The notes: a model not told the origin generated them from the sequence alone. Shown: positions 18,160-26,740, numbered from the stretch's first letter. The stretch is 64,000 bases of DNA from Desulfonatronovibrio hydrogenovorans DSM 9292 (GCF_000686525.1 NZ_JMKT01000012.1:177536-241535); one strand, 5' to 3'. Numbers and translations are program-made.

Positions 18160-18435
18160 GAAACAGATCCGCTGATCCCTTCCTGCTCCGCTTAAGCTGG
18201 GCCTATGTCTGGGCCTGCTGCTGGCGGTTTGTTCTGAACCGGTTCCATTCTGCTTTCACATCCTATAATCCCGCAGACCACCAAACCACTGATCAGTCTG
18301 TATCCAGAATGGATGCAGAGAAAGCTGTCTGAACAGACAACGTCTTGATTTGTTCCTGGCTTGCCCTGGTCTGGGCTGTCCAGGGTTCATATGAAAATTA
18401 AATTGAGTTGTAGATACTAAAATGCGTATTCCCTG

Positions 18436-18464
18436 TTGACACATTCCATGCAGCGGGGTATAGT
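18436..18464 (+). promoter_or_regulatory. Near-consensus housekeeping promoter of the unknown five-gene cluster
   Basis: TTGACA (18436-18441), exactly 17 bases, TATAGT (18459-18464). This gives a predicted start near 18471 and a leader of only about 17 bases to the TTG start at 18488, with TAAGGAG within it. The match is 11 of 12 consensus bases, among the best promoters in the window. Confidence 0.8.
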
Positions 18465-18487
18465 GGTACTAAAATAAGGAGTGTATT

Positions 18488-18781
18488 TTGCCTGCCGGAT
18501 TCCATGAGAGATTTGGAGCCAGGGTCAGTCTGGCCCAGGGAGGGGAAGGCCTTTTTCTGGTGGTTTCAAAATCCGGTGACCCAGAGTCACTGGTGAGAGC
18601 CCATGGAGGTCAGGTGGTGATGCGTCTGAGTGGGGCCAAGCTTCTGGCTCGCATGGCCCTGGCCAGGGCTCTGGATTTGATCAAGAAGCCGGAAATCAGC
18701 AAGGTTGGAGGAGTGCATTTAGATTTGGAGCGCTACAATAGATTTGTTGCTGCACAAGCAAGACTGAATAAAAGTGAATGA
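18488..18781 (+). CDS. Uncharacterised 97-residue protein, first gene of unknown cluster
   Basis: 97 residues from TTG 18488, chosen because AAGGAG (18476-18481) is 6 bases upstream and a near-consensus promoter ends just before. No family is recognised. The protein is soluble-looking. It begins with a short Gly-rich stretch (SLAQGGEGLFLVVSKSG), then a strand-like and helical middle (LLARMALARALDLIKK) and an ERYNRF end. There is no signal peptide or Cys motif. It is the first gene of five co-directional genes reaching to 21807. A small hairpin separates it from the next gene. Confidence 0.6.
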   Translation: MPAGFHERFGARVSLAQGGEGLFLVVSKSGDPESLVRAHGGQVVMRLSGAKLLARMALARALDLIKKPEISKVGGVHLDLERYNRFVAAQARLNKSE

Positions 18782-18804
18782 ACAGCCAGTAACCTTTCAG
18801 GGCT

Positions 18805-18831
18805 AATATCCCTGGCCATCAGGGATTTATT
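18805..18831 (+). terminator. Small hairpin between first and second gene of the unknown cluster
   Basis: ATCCCTG (18808-18814) pairs with CAGGGAT (18820-18826) over a 5-base loop, flanked by A/T-rich bases that extend the pairing, with a weak T-rich tail (TTATTG). It may be a partial terminator or an RNA-processing site that sets the ratio of the first gene to the rest. Confidence 0.35.
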
Positions 18832-18867
18832 GCATTGATTAAACCTTAACCAGAAAGGAGAACAGTC

Positions 18868-19389
18868 ATGGCAAGTGTAGGTCAAGAATTGCTGGATGTT
18901 CCATTGCCGGAAATGGTGATGAAACTGGGGCTGGGTGTAGCCGAAGCCCAGCGGGCTCTGGATGAAAATTCGGTAGAAACGGCCAAGATGCTGGCAGATG
19001 CCAAGGTTCCGCTGGTCCTGTCCATAACCCAGAACATAGCTGAAGATGGTTCAGTGAGTTATAATAACCAGGACCCAGTAGATGTTTCATTGCTGCAGAT
19101 CGGTCTGATGCCTACCTTTTATCAGTTTGCCGAAGCTACTATAGAGGTGACCATGGACATCAAGACCACTACCTCCAGGGAGACCAATGTCAAGGTTAGC
19201 GCCAAAGCCAAAGTTGGTTTTTCCATGTGGAGTGCTTCGGTCAAAACAGATGTTTCCCATAATCGCAAGTTCGGCAAGGAGGTTCATGGTACCAGCCGTC
19301 TGGTAACCCGCATGGTTCCTGTTCCGCCCCCTCCCCGTATTGAGCCGGTTCTGAGCGTGGTAGACAACAGGCCTCAACCGACTGAATAA
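18868..19389 (+). CDS. Uncharacterised protein A of unknown cluster (paralogue of the next gene)
   Basis: 173 residues; AAAGGAG precedes ATG 18868. Not firmly recognised. The N-terminal 50 residues look helical (LGLGVAEAQRALDENSVETAKMLADAK, in two parts). A strand-rich segment SLLQIGLMPTFYQFAEATIE starts near residue 74, then a Thr/Lys-rich linker and a C-terminal VTRMVPVPPPPRIEPV. There is no signal peptide, membrane helix or Cys. The layout (helix, then a repeated-strand core with a PxxxF/I step) reminds me of the DUF2589 family, but I cannot confirm that. The next gene encodes a clear paralogue. Confidence 0.7.
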   Translation: MASVGQELLDVPLPEMVMKLGLGVAEAQRALDENSVETAKMLADAKVPLVLSITQNIAEDGSVSYNNQDPVDVSLLQIGLMPTFYQFAEATIEVTMDIKTTTSRETNVKVSAKAKVGFSMWSASVKTDVSHNRKFGKEVHGTSRLVTRMVPVPPPPRIEPVLSVVDNRPQPTE

Positions 19390-19414
19390 TCTATGACTTT
19401 CAAGGAGGTTCCCA

Positions 19415-19990
19415 GTGCCACTGACAAGGAAAATGCATTCACCGCTGATACCTCTTGAACAGCCGGTCACTGAAACCGACAGGGTTTATCTGGGGGATCT
19501 TATTCGGGAGGTGGCATTAAGCATCGCAGATGCTCAGAAGGCCCTTGATGCCTCCTCAGCTGAAATGGTCCAGGAGCTGGCAGATGCAAAGGTTGAAGTG
19601 GTTTCCTCCATCAAGGAGTCTATCAACAGCGACGGCAATATCAGTTACACCCAGGATAAACCTCGTTCTGTCTCTCTTCTGGAGCTGGGGATTTTGCCCA
19701 CCTTCTACCAGTTCGCTCAGACAGTCATCGAGATCCAGATGGACCTGAAGGTTGTTGAAAGTGTAGATGAAAGCGGTACTAAACCACCTGAAAAATCATC
19801 CAGAAAAATGTTTCTTCAGGCTGATACGGCTGGAATTCGGTTTGAACGCAAATTGAACAGGGATGTCAGCGTCTGTTCCAGGGTGAAGACTACCCTGGTT
19901 CCAGTGCCCATGCCTTTGCGCATGGAACCGGTCAGGAGTACAAAGGTTGCTGATGCTGGAAACACAGAAGATACTGAGCAAGATCAGTAA
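19415..19990 (+). CDS. Uncharacterised protein B of unknown cluster (paralogue of the previous gene)
   Basis: 191 residues from GTG 19415, which has AAGGAGG (19402-19408) at ideal spacing; the ATG at 19433 lacks one. It aligns along its length with the preceding gene. ALDASSAE, ELADAKVEVV, the DGxxSY step and SLLELGILPTFYQFAQTVIE correspond to the same segments there (15 of 24 positions identical around the PTFYQFA core). The C-terminal LVPVPMPLRMEPV also matches. It carries an 18-residue longer N-terminus and an inserted charged loop near 120-140. Function unknown; the two proteins may form a hetero-oligomer. Confidence 0.7.
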   Translation: MPLTRKMHSPLIPLEQPVTETDRVYLGDLIREVALSIADAQKALDASSAEMVQELADAKVEVVSSIKESINSDGNISYTQDKPRSVSLLELGILPTFYQFAQTVIEIQMDLKVVESVDESGTKPPEKSSRKMFLQADTAGIRFERKLNRDVSVCSRVKTTLVPVPMPLRMEPVRSTKVADAGNTEDTEQDQ

Positions 19991-20049
19991 AGCCTGTATT
20001 AATGATCAGCACCTATGCAGCCAGCCCCTATAGCAAGGAAGATTAAACT

Positions 20050-20538
20050 ATGAGCAGGCAACATGTCAGTTTGGAAGATTTGCTCGGAGCAACAGGAAAA
20101 TCTCTTGAGTCAGCCCAGGAGGGACTTGGGCTGGATGAGGAGATGCAGGCCAGGTTCATGTTTGAGGATGCAGAATTCGAAATCAAGGTTCAAGGTCTGG
20201 GCATGGATGCAAACAAGCGGCTGGTTTTTTCTCCGGTAAGCCTCAGCAGTTTGGCCGGCATCGGAGCGCCTGCAGAGGCAGTGTCAACTATAAAGGTCCA
20301 CTATGTGGCAACCCGCCCTGATTCTTCCAAAATGAAGTCACCAGAGAAAAGCCAGGAAGAAGTGCTAGATGAGGTTGCAAAACGCAAAGACGTACAGCTT
20401 CTTGGGAGCATTCTTGGAGATTTGTCATTTCAGGCAAAATACCAGCCTGAGATCAGGGCCTGGACAGCCAGAGTGGCAGATGACAAAGACCGCACCTTGC
20501 GGCTGCTTGTAATCAACGACGAGAAACAACAAGGTTAA
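20050..20538 (+). CDS. Uncharacterised protein C of unknown cluster (distant relative of A and B)
   Basis: 162 residues; GCAAGGAAG precedes ATG 20050. Function not recognised. Its first half repeats the plan of proteins A and B: a helical N-terminus (VSLEDLLGATGKSLESAQEG), then acidic strands, and a PVSLSSLAGIGAPAEAVSTI segment that takes the place of the SLL..G..PTFYQFA core, followed by a VHYVATRP strand. The second half is different, with a charged helix (KSQEEVLDEVAKRKD) and a C-terminal strand (RTLRLLVIND). It looks cytoplasmic and lies 59 bases after B and 12 bases before D. Confidence 0.65.
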   Translation: MSRQHVSLEDLLGATGKSLESAQEGLGLDEEMQARFMFEDAEFEIKVQGLGMDANKRLVFSPVSLSSLAGIGAPAEAVSTIKVHYVATRPDSSKMKSPEKSQEEVLDEVAKRKDVQLLGSILGDLSFQAKYQPEIRAWTARVADDKDRTLRLLVINDEKQQG

Positions 20539-20550
20539 CGTGGTAAAGTC

Positions 20551-21807
20551 ATGCCTGAAAGAAGAAATCCGCAAAACTTGACTGCTGCACAGCTTCGCAG
20601 GCTTGAAACTCTGCAAACGGAAAATAAAACCATAAAGCAGGAGCTGGCCAGAAACCGTAAGGAACTGGATGCTGCCGGCCAGGATCTGGCCAAGTGGCAA
20701 AAGGAGCTTGATTCCGTCAATAAAGAACTTGCCCTTGCCCAGGAGGAGCTCCAAAAAAACCGCCAGAGGGCTGGAGAATTAGAGCAGGGTCTGCAAAAGA
20801 TGGAACAGCAAATGGTCAAGACGGACCAGGAACTGGCCAGTGCCAAAAAGGAACTTGGTGAAGTTCAAAAAGAACTCCAAAAGACAGGCCAGCGTCATCA
20901 GGCAGAGCAACTTCAGTTTTTAGCTCAGAAAACCGAACTTGAAGAAAATCTGGCAGCAGCCCAGAGCAAAGCAGAGGAGCTGCATCAAAGGCTTGCCAGT
21001 GAGAAAAAGCAATGGCTTAAAGAACAGGAAAAGCTTGCCAAAGCCCTGAGTGTCCAGAAAAAGGAAAATCAGGAACTGGTTAAAAGGCATCAGGAAGAAC
21101 TGCAAAAGGCAGAGGGCCTGACTTCAACCCTTAAGGTTCTGGGAAAAGCTATTCCTGAACTGACAGACCATCCACCGGGAAGCCAGGGGTTTGTCAAGGC
21201 TGTCCAGGACCATGCAGCCATGTTTCAGCGACAGATGCAGCGTATTGCCCAGCTTGAGGCTGAACTGGAAGATGACCAGATAAAGCTGGCTGAGGCAGAA
21301 GGGCTTGACAGCCGGATCAGTGGGCTCATTGAGCTGAATCGTTCTCTTCAGGACGAGCTGGACAATGTTCTCCAGAGTCAGGGTTTGCTCCAGGTCCGGA
21401 TCAAGGATGTCCAGTCTGAAGCAGTTTCCAAGGCCAGACAGGAACTGGAGGCGGCCAATAGCCAGGTCAAGAAGCTGCAGCAGACCATTGCGGCTTTGAA
21501 CAGAGAAAACGGTTCGCTCATTGACCAGATGCAGCAGAAAAAGTTGGTACCAGTACTGAGTCCGCAAAGGGTCAGTATAATGCTCAATGAACTTCAGGAA
21601 AGTCTGCAGGCTGGGATGAAGGGAGTGGAGATCAGGGAAGGTGAGGTCAAGCTCAAAGTCGGCTTTGCAGCAGACAGTGAGCAAGGTGGCGGGTTTATTA
21701 TCCCTTCGGCTTCAAGCATTGCTGAACTGAAGGATGGATTAAGTGAAATTAACATTCGGTTTGGCAAGGATCCGGGATCGTTCGTCCCTTCCTTGGATAA
21801 AAAATAG
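20551..21807 (+). CDS. Long coiled-coil protein with C-terminal globular domain, protein D of unknown cluster
   Basis: 418 residues. About residues 10-325 are Gln/Glu/Lys/Leu-rich heptads predicted as coiled coil, interrupted near 195-215 by a Pro/Gly segment (ELTDHPPGSQGF). From about 331 a compact non-coil domain of about 88 residues begins (VPVLSPQRVSIML, then EIREGEVKLKVGF and GGGFIIPSASS). No signal peptide or membrane segment is seen, so a cytoplasmic rod or tether is likely. The start ATG 20551 has only a weak ribosome site (AAGGTTAA farther upstream). A strong terminator follows, so this is the last gene. Confidence 0.72.
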   Translation: MPERRNPQNLTAAQLRRLETLQTENKTIKQELARNRKELDAAGQDLAKWQKELDSVNKELALAQEELQKNRQRAGELEQGLQKMEQQMVKTDQELASAKKELGEVQKELQKTGQRHQAEQLQFLAQKTELEENLAAAQSKAEELHQRLASEKKQWLKEQEKLAKALSVQKKENQELVKRHQEELQKAEGLTSTLKVLGKAIPELTDHPPGSQGFVKAVQDHAAMFQRQMQRIAQLEAELEDDQIKLAEAEGLDSRISGLIELNRSLQDELDNVLQSQGLLQVRIKDVQSEAVSKARQELEAANSQVKKLQQTIAALNRENGSLIDQMQQKKLVPVLSPQRVSIMLNELQESLQAGMKGVEIREGEVKLKVGFAADSEQGGGFIIPSASSIAELKDGLSEINIRFGKDPGSFVPSLDKK

Positions 21808-21838
21808 ACTTCCTTGGTTTCTGGCCGGAGCAAAAGAA

Positions 21839-21873
21839 GAATCCCCGCTGTTTAAGGCGGGGATTTATTTTTT
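21839..21873 (+). terminator. Rho-independent terminator closing the unknown cluster
   Basis: AATCCCCGC / GCGGGGATT with a short TGTTTAAG loop and a T-rich tail (TATTTTTT). It is a classic intrinsic terminator 32 bases after the stop of protein D, which marks 18488-21807 as one transcription unit. Confidence 0.88.
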
Positions 21874-22069
21874 GCAGGCCCGGGCATTTGACTGACAGGG
21901 CCATTGCGGATATTTAGTCTGATTTGCTGCTTTTTCCATACTCTGCTCTGAATCCGAATAATTGTTTTTTTGATCAATATGCTTGCAGGCTTCAAGAATT
22001 CAGGTTCTGCACTGTTCCGGAATACGCAGCAGAGATATCAAATACTCATGAACCAATGGAGTCTTATAG

Positions 22070-24721
22070 ATGGCTGTTCAAGAACTTGCCAAGGGATATG
22101 AACCACAGGATGTTGAAAAGAAATGGATAGATTTCTGGGACCAGAACAAGAGCTTTACCCCGGGTCTGGAAAAGCATGGTAAAACCTACTCCATTGTCAT
22201 TCCCCCGCCCAATGTAACCGGGACCCTGCATATGGGGCATGCTTTGAATCTGACCCTGCAGGACATCCTGTGCCGTTTTCATCGTCAGCAGGGGCATGAC
22301 GTGCTCTGGGTTCCGGGGACAGACCATGCCGGCATTGCCACCCAGAACGTGGTGGAAAAGGCATTGGCAGCAGAAGGTAAATCCAGAGAGGATCTGGGCC
22401 GGGAAAAATTTGTGGAACGGGTCTGGGAATGGAAGCAGGAATACGGGGACAAGATCCTGAACCAGGTCAAACGCATTGGCGCTTCAGTGGACTGGACCAG
22501 GCTCAGATTCACCATGGATGAAGGCCTGTCCAGGGCAGTGCGCGAAGTGTTTGTCCGCCTCTATGAACAGGGCCTGATCTACCAGGGTGATTATATCATC
22601 AACTGGTGCGTGCGCTGTCATACTGCCCTGTCTGACCTGGAGGTGGAGCACGCTGAAGTGGACGGGCATCTCCATCATCTGGCCTATCCCCTGGAAGACG
22701 GATCAGGCCGGGTGGTTGTGGCCACCACCAGGCCGGAAACCATGCTCGGAGATACTGCTGTTGCCGTGAATCCCAAGGATGAGCGCTTCAGCCACCTGAT
22801 AGGCAAAAAGGTGATTCTGCCCATTTTAGGCCGGAAGATTCCGGTTATCGGGGATGAATACGTGGACCTTGAATTCGGCACCGGATGTCTCAAAGTGACT
22901 CCAGCCCATGATCCCAATGACTTTGACCTTGGCCGCAAACATGGCCTGGACGCGGTCCAGGTCATTGATGACCTGGGCAGGATGACATCAGAGGCCGGGG
23001 ACCTGTTCAAGGGCCTGGACCGGATGGAATGCCGGAAAAAGATTTTACAGGTCCTGGAGCAAGAGGGTGCCCTGGAAAGTATTACCGGGCATAAGCACAG
23101 CGTTGGCCATTGCTACAGGTGTAATTCCGTTGTTGAGCCGTATGTGTCCAGGCAGTGGTTCGTCAAGGTCAAACCTTTGGCTGCAAAGGCCAGGGATGCA
23201 GTGGCCAGGAAAAAAACAGAGATCTTTCCATCCCATTGGGAAAAAACCTATTTTGAATGGATGGACAACATCCGGGACTGGTGCATTTCCCGCCAGATCT
23301 GGTGGGGCCACCGCATTCCAGCCTGGATCTGTCAGGATTGCGGCGAACTCATTGTAGCCAGACAGGATCCTGCAGACTGCCCCAAGTGTTCGGGTGCACA
23401 GCTGATCCAGGATGAGGATGTCCTGGACACCTGGTTTTCTTCGGCCCTGTGGCCCTTTTCCACCCTGGGCTGGCCGGACAGGACCCCGGAACTGGAAAAG
23501 TTCTATCCCACCTCGGTCCTGGTGACGGGATTTGACATCCTTTTTTTCTGGGTGGCCAGGATGATGATGATGGGTATTCACTTTATGCAGGATGTTCCTT
23601 TTCATCATGTTTATATCCATGCCCTGGTCCGGGATGCCCAGGGACAGAAGATGAGCAAGTCCAAGGGCAATGTCATTGACCCTCTGGTGGTTATGGATAA
23701 ATATGGCACTGATGCCTTCCGCTTCACCCTGACTGCCTTTGCTGCCATGGGCCGGGACATCAAGATGAGTGAAGACCGGGTTGAAGGCTATCGGCATTTT
23801 ATCAACAAGATCTGGAACGCAGCCAGATTCAGTCTGATGAACCTGGATGATGAGGTCCAGGATTTCAAGCCGGACAATGTCCAGGGACTGGCTCATCAAT
23901 GGATTCTGCACCGGCTGGAAGAGGTCAAGGCTGAAACAGCCAGGGCGGTTGAGGAGTACAGATTCAATGATGCTGCCCAGACTTTGTACCAGTTTGTCTG
24001 GCACTCCTTTTGCGACTGGTATCTGGAGCTGATCAAGCCCGAACTGTACGGGGACGATCAGGAACTCAGGAAGGCAGCTCAAAAAAATCTTCTTCAGGTG
24101 CTCTCAGAGACCCTGATTCTGCTCCACCCCATTACACCCTTTGTTACCCAGGAAATATGGTCGGTCCTGCCGGGCAGGCAGGAGGAGGACCTGAGCAGGG
24201 TTTTGTTTCCGGACTTCCAGGATCAGTGCAGATTTCCAGAGGCTGCACAGGATATGGATTTTCTCCAGCAGGTGGTCACAGCAGCCAGGAATATCCGTTC
24301 AGAGCTGAATATTGCACCATCCAGAAAACTCAGCCTGCTGGTTCGGGCCACAGGCCGGGATCAGGAATTTCTTCAGGACCATGCCGGACTGATCAGGAAT
24401 CTGGCCGGACTGGACAGTCTTGAAGCCGGACCGGACATTAAGCCCCCCAAGGGCTGCGGTTCTTCAGTGGTCAAGGGGTACGAGCTTTTTGTGCCTTTGA
24501 TGGGAGTGGTGGATATTGAAGGCGAACTCAAGCGACTGGATAAGGAACTGGCCAAGCTGGACAAAGAGCTGGGCATAGTCTCCAAGAAGCTGGACAATCC
24601 AGGCTTTTTGAACAATGCCCCGGAAGAAGTGGTGGCCAAGGAACAGGCCAAGGCCGCGGAAATGGGAGAGAAAAAGGAAAAACTGGCTGGACTGCGCCAG
24701 AAACTGGCTGATATGGGCTGA
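22070..24721 (+). CDS. valS: Valyl-tRNA synthetase
   Basis: 883 residues, the class I synthetase charging tRNA-Val. Motifs: HIGH variant HMGH at 54-57 inside PPPNVTGTLHMGH, the DWCISRQIWWGHRIPAW block of the editing/catalytic core, and KMSKS at about 527-531. The C-terminal about 65 residues form the usual Lys/Glu/Leu coiled coil. Length is normal. GGAG precedes ATG 22070. It is transcribed alone after the upstream terminator; the region 21874-22069 has no gene. Confidence 0.95.
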   Translation: MAVQELAKGYEPQDVEKKWIDFWDQNKSFTPGLEKHGKTYSIVIPPPNVTGTLHMGHALNLTLQDILCRFHRQQGHDVLWVPGTDHAGIATQNVVEKALAAEGKSREDLGREKFVERVWEWKQEYGDKILNQVKRIGASVDWTRLRFTMDEGLSRAVREVFVRLYEQGLIYQGDYIINWCVRCHTALSDLEVEHAEVDGHLHHLAYPLEDGSGRVVVATTRPETMLGDTAVAVNPKDERFSHLIGKKVILPILGRKIPVIGDEYVDLEFGTGCLKVTPAHDPNDFDLGRKHGLDAVQVIDDLGRMTSEAGDLFKGLDRMECRKKILQVLEQEGALESITGHKHSVGHCYRCNSVVEPYVSRQWFVKVKPLAAKARDAVARKKTEIFPSHWEKTYFEWMDNIRDWCISRQIWWGHRIPAWICQDCGELIVARQDPADCPKCSGAQLIQDEDVLDTWFSSALWPFSTLGWPDRTPELEKFYPTSVLVTGFDILFFWVARMMMMGIHFMQDVPFHHVYIHALVRDAQGQKMSKSKGNVIDPLVVMDKYGTDAFRFTLTAFAAMGRDIKMSEDRVEGYRHFINKIWNAARFSLMNLDDEVQDFKPDNVQGLAHQWILHRLEEVKAETARAVEEYRFNDAAQTLYQFVWHSFCDWYLELIKPELYGDDQELRKAAQKNLLQVLSETLILLHPITPFVTQEIWSVLPGRQEEDLSRVLFPDFQDQCRFPEAAQDMDFLQQVVTAARNIRSELNIAPSRKLSLLVRATGRDQEFLQDHAGLIRNLAGLDSLEAGPDIKPPKGCGSSVVKGYELFVPLMGVVDIEGELKRLDKELAKLDKELGIVSKKLDNPGFLNNAPEEVVAKEQAKAAEMGEKKEKLAGLRQKLADMG

Positions 24722-24762
24722 TTTGATCTGAGCATTTGTTATGTCCTGTCTGGACCGGGTTT

Positions 24763-24890
24763 AACAGTCCGTTGAAAAACTCCCAATTGCTGCGTCGCTG
24801 CAAAAAGTTCAAACTCTCACGTATGAATGAATACGCTTCGACCTTGAACTTTTTTTGCTTCTTGCACTTGGGGTTTTTGAACAGACTGCT
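24763..24890. repeat. Long imperfect palindromic intergenic repeat
   Basis: About 128 bases with terminal inverted repeats: CAGTCCGTTGAAAAACT at the left and GTTTTTGAACAGACTG at the right. Nested inner pairs are AAAAAGTTCAA / TTGAACTTTTT and CGTAT / ATACG around the centre. The whole unit can fold into one long hairpin. There is no open frame or transposase. I recall similar GTTCAAAAA...TTTTTGAAC elements dispersed in genomes of sulfate reducers, so this is probably one copy of a family (a MITE-like element or REP-type repeat). It separates valS from cobA-hemD and might act as a terminator. Confidence 0.7.
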
Positions 24891-24996
24891 GGATAAGGTT
24901 TTTTAAAGCTCAGACAGGGCAAGTCGTTGTCAGCTGTCCTGGGCCATATCTTGTGACCGAAATGACAGCCATAATAAAGGCTGCTAAGGGGAATAA

Positions 24997-26520
24997 ATGT
25001 CCAAAGTATATCTTATCGGGGCCGGACCGGGTGATCCAGGGCTTCTGACCATCAAGGCCAGAGAGATCCTGGAAAGAGCCGATGTGGTGGTCTATGACTA
25101 CCTGGCCAATGAAGTGTTTCTGAAATACTGCCGAAAAGACGCCCAGATCATCTATGTGGGCAAAAAAGGCGGCGACCATACTCTGCCCCAGGACAAGATC
25201 AATGATCTGCTGGTGGAAAAGGCCCTGCAGGGCAAGATGGTGGCCCGGCTTAAAGGCGGTGATCCCTATATTTTCGGGCGCGGGGCTGAGGAGGCCCAGG
25301 AGCTCCTGGAGGCTGGTGCTGATTTTGAAGTTGTTCCCGGGGTAACTTCGGCTGTGGCTGCCCCGGCTTATGCCGGTATTCCCCTGACCCACAGAAAATA
25401 TGCTTCATCAGTGTCCTTTATCACCGGGCATGAAGACCCCAATAAACCTGAAAGCGCCCACAACTGGAAGTCCCTGGCTTCAGGCACCAGCACTCTGGTC
25501 TTTTTCATGGGGGTTAAAAATCTTCCCCATATCAGCAGGATGCTCATGGAAAACGGCATGCGTCCGGACATGCCTGCAGCCCTGGTCCGCTGGGGCACCA
25601 CCTGCAGACACAGGTCCATGGTTTCAACCATCAAAGATATACCTCAGAAGGCAGTGCAGGAGGGATTCAAACCGCCATCACTTCTGGTGGTGGGGGAGGT
25701 GGTCCAGCTTCGTGATGAACTGAACTGGTTTGAAAGGCTGCCTCTGCTGGGTAAAGGCGTGGTAGTGACCAGGGCCAGGGAGCAGGCCAGTGGACTTTTA
25801 AAGGATTTGTCCGATCTGGGGGCGTGCTGTTTTGAATTTCCAACCATTGAGATCAAGCCTTTGTCTGATTACCAGCCCCTGCACCGGGCCATCAACAGCT
25901 TGAGCAGTTATGACTGGCTGATCTTTACCTCGGTCAACGGGGTAATCTATTTCTGGCAGGAGCTGAGAAAAATGGGCCTGGACGCCCGCGCTCTGGGCCG
26001 GAACAGGGTTGCGGCCATAGGTCCTGCAACTGCTGCAGCCTTAGAGCAAAGAGGAGTTTTTCCTGATTTTGTTCCGGACAAGTATGTGGCTGAGTCGGTA
26101 GTGGACGGACTGCTCAAACTGGGTGTCCAGGGCAAAAAGGTTCTGATTCCCAGGGCCAGGGTTGCTAGGGAAGTACTGCCAATGGAGCTGGAAAAGGCCG
26201 GGGCTCACGTGGAGATTCTGCCGGTCTATGAAACCGGCCTGGCCCAGGAGGATGGACAGGAGATCCTGGCTGGTCTGGAAAACAGGACTATCCACTATGT
26301 AACCTTTACCAGTTCATCTACAGTGGAGAATTTCTTTTCCCTGATTTCAGCTGAAAAACTAAAGCCGTATGTAGACAAAGGACTGAAACTGGTCTGTATT
26401 GGTCCGGTTACCGCAAAAACTCTGGAAAGATCCGGGTTCAAGGCTGACCTGATGCCCCGGGATTACACTATTCCCGGAGTGGTCAGAGTTCTGCTGGAAG
26501 ATAGTAGCGGCAGCTCATAA
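24997..26520 (+). CDS. cobA-hemD: Uroporphyrinogen-III C-methyltransferase / uroporphyrinogen-III synthase fusion
   Basis: 507 residues combining two tetrapyrrole enzymes. Residues 1 to about 240 are SAM-dependent uroporphyrinogen-III methyltransferase (LIGAGPGDPGLLT at 6-18, ARLKGGDPYIFGRG near 85, VPGVTSA near 115), which makes precorrin-2. Residues from about 245 are uroporphyrinogen-III synthase (VVTRAREQASGLLKDL and TFTSSSTVENF), which closes the ring. The product feeds sirohaem, cobalamin and, in sulfate reducers, haem. The fusion order CobA-HemD is known from several anaerobes. Start ATG 24997 follows AAGGGGAA. Confidence 0.92.
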   Translation: MSKVYLIGAGPGDPGLLTIKAREILERADVVVYDYLANEVFLKYCRKDAQIIYVGKKGGDHTLPQDKINDLLVEKALQGKMVARLKGGDPYIFGRGAEEAQELLEAGADFEVVPGVTSAVAAPAYAGIPLTHRKYASSVSFITGHEDPNKPESAHNWKSLASGTSTLVFFMGVKNLPHISRMLMENGMRPDMPAALVRWGTTCRHRSMVSTIKDIPQKAVQEGFKPPSLLVVGEVVQLRDELNWFERLPLLGKGVVVTRAREQASGLLKDLSDLGACCFEFPTIEIKPLSDYQPLHRAINSLSSYDWLIFTSVNGVIYFWQELRKMGLDARALGRNRVAAIGPATAAALEQRGVFPDFVPDKYVAESVVDGLLKLGVQGKKVLIPRARVAREVLPMELEKAGAHVEILPVYETGLAQEDGQEILAGLENRTIHYVTFTSSSTVENFFSLISAEKLKPYVDKGLKLVCIGPVTAKTLERSGFKADLMPRDYTIPGVVRVLLEDSSGSS

Positions 26521-26712
26521 AGAATACAGTGCATACAGAAATATTTGCCAGACTTTGATGAGATTCTTTTGCTGGCAATGACAGCAAGAGTTGCTTAGCT
26601 CAGGCTTATGTTGGTGGCTGACAGCTGATCGTCACGGTCGGACATGACAGCAACGGGCCAGCCAGAGCCTCGTTAACCTTAAAAATCGGAGTCTTGATTG
26701 TGGTGAGTTTTT

Positions 26713-26740
26713 TTGCAGGGCAAGAGAAGTGTACTATAGC
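26713..26740 (+). promoter_or_regulatory. Possible promoter of purN
   Basis: TTGCAG (26713-26718), 16 bases, TATAGC (26735-26740). The predicted transcript would start near 26747 and include the GGGAGGA site before ATG 26757, supporting that start over the longer open frame. Confidence 0.4.

Noticed and set aside
18256..18444. 62-codon minus-strand frame in the gap before the unknown cluster
   Set aside because: No ribosome site, odd composition, and it overlaps the strong plus-strand promoter.
18868..21807. Gas vesicle or phage tail gene cluster
   Set aside because: The repeated small proteins plus a coiled-coil protein invited this idea, but GvpA-type hydrophobic signature, tail sheath or tape-measure features, and any phage or gvp neighbour are missing.
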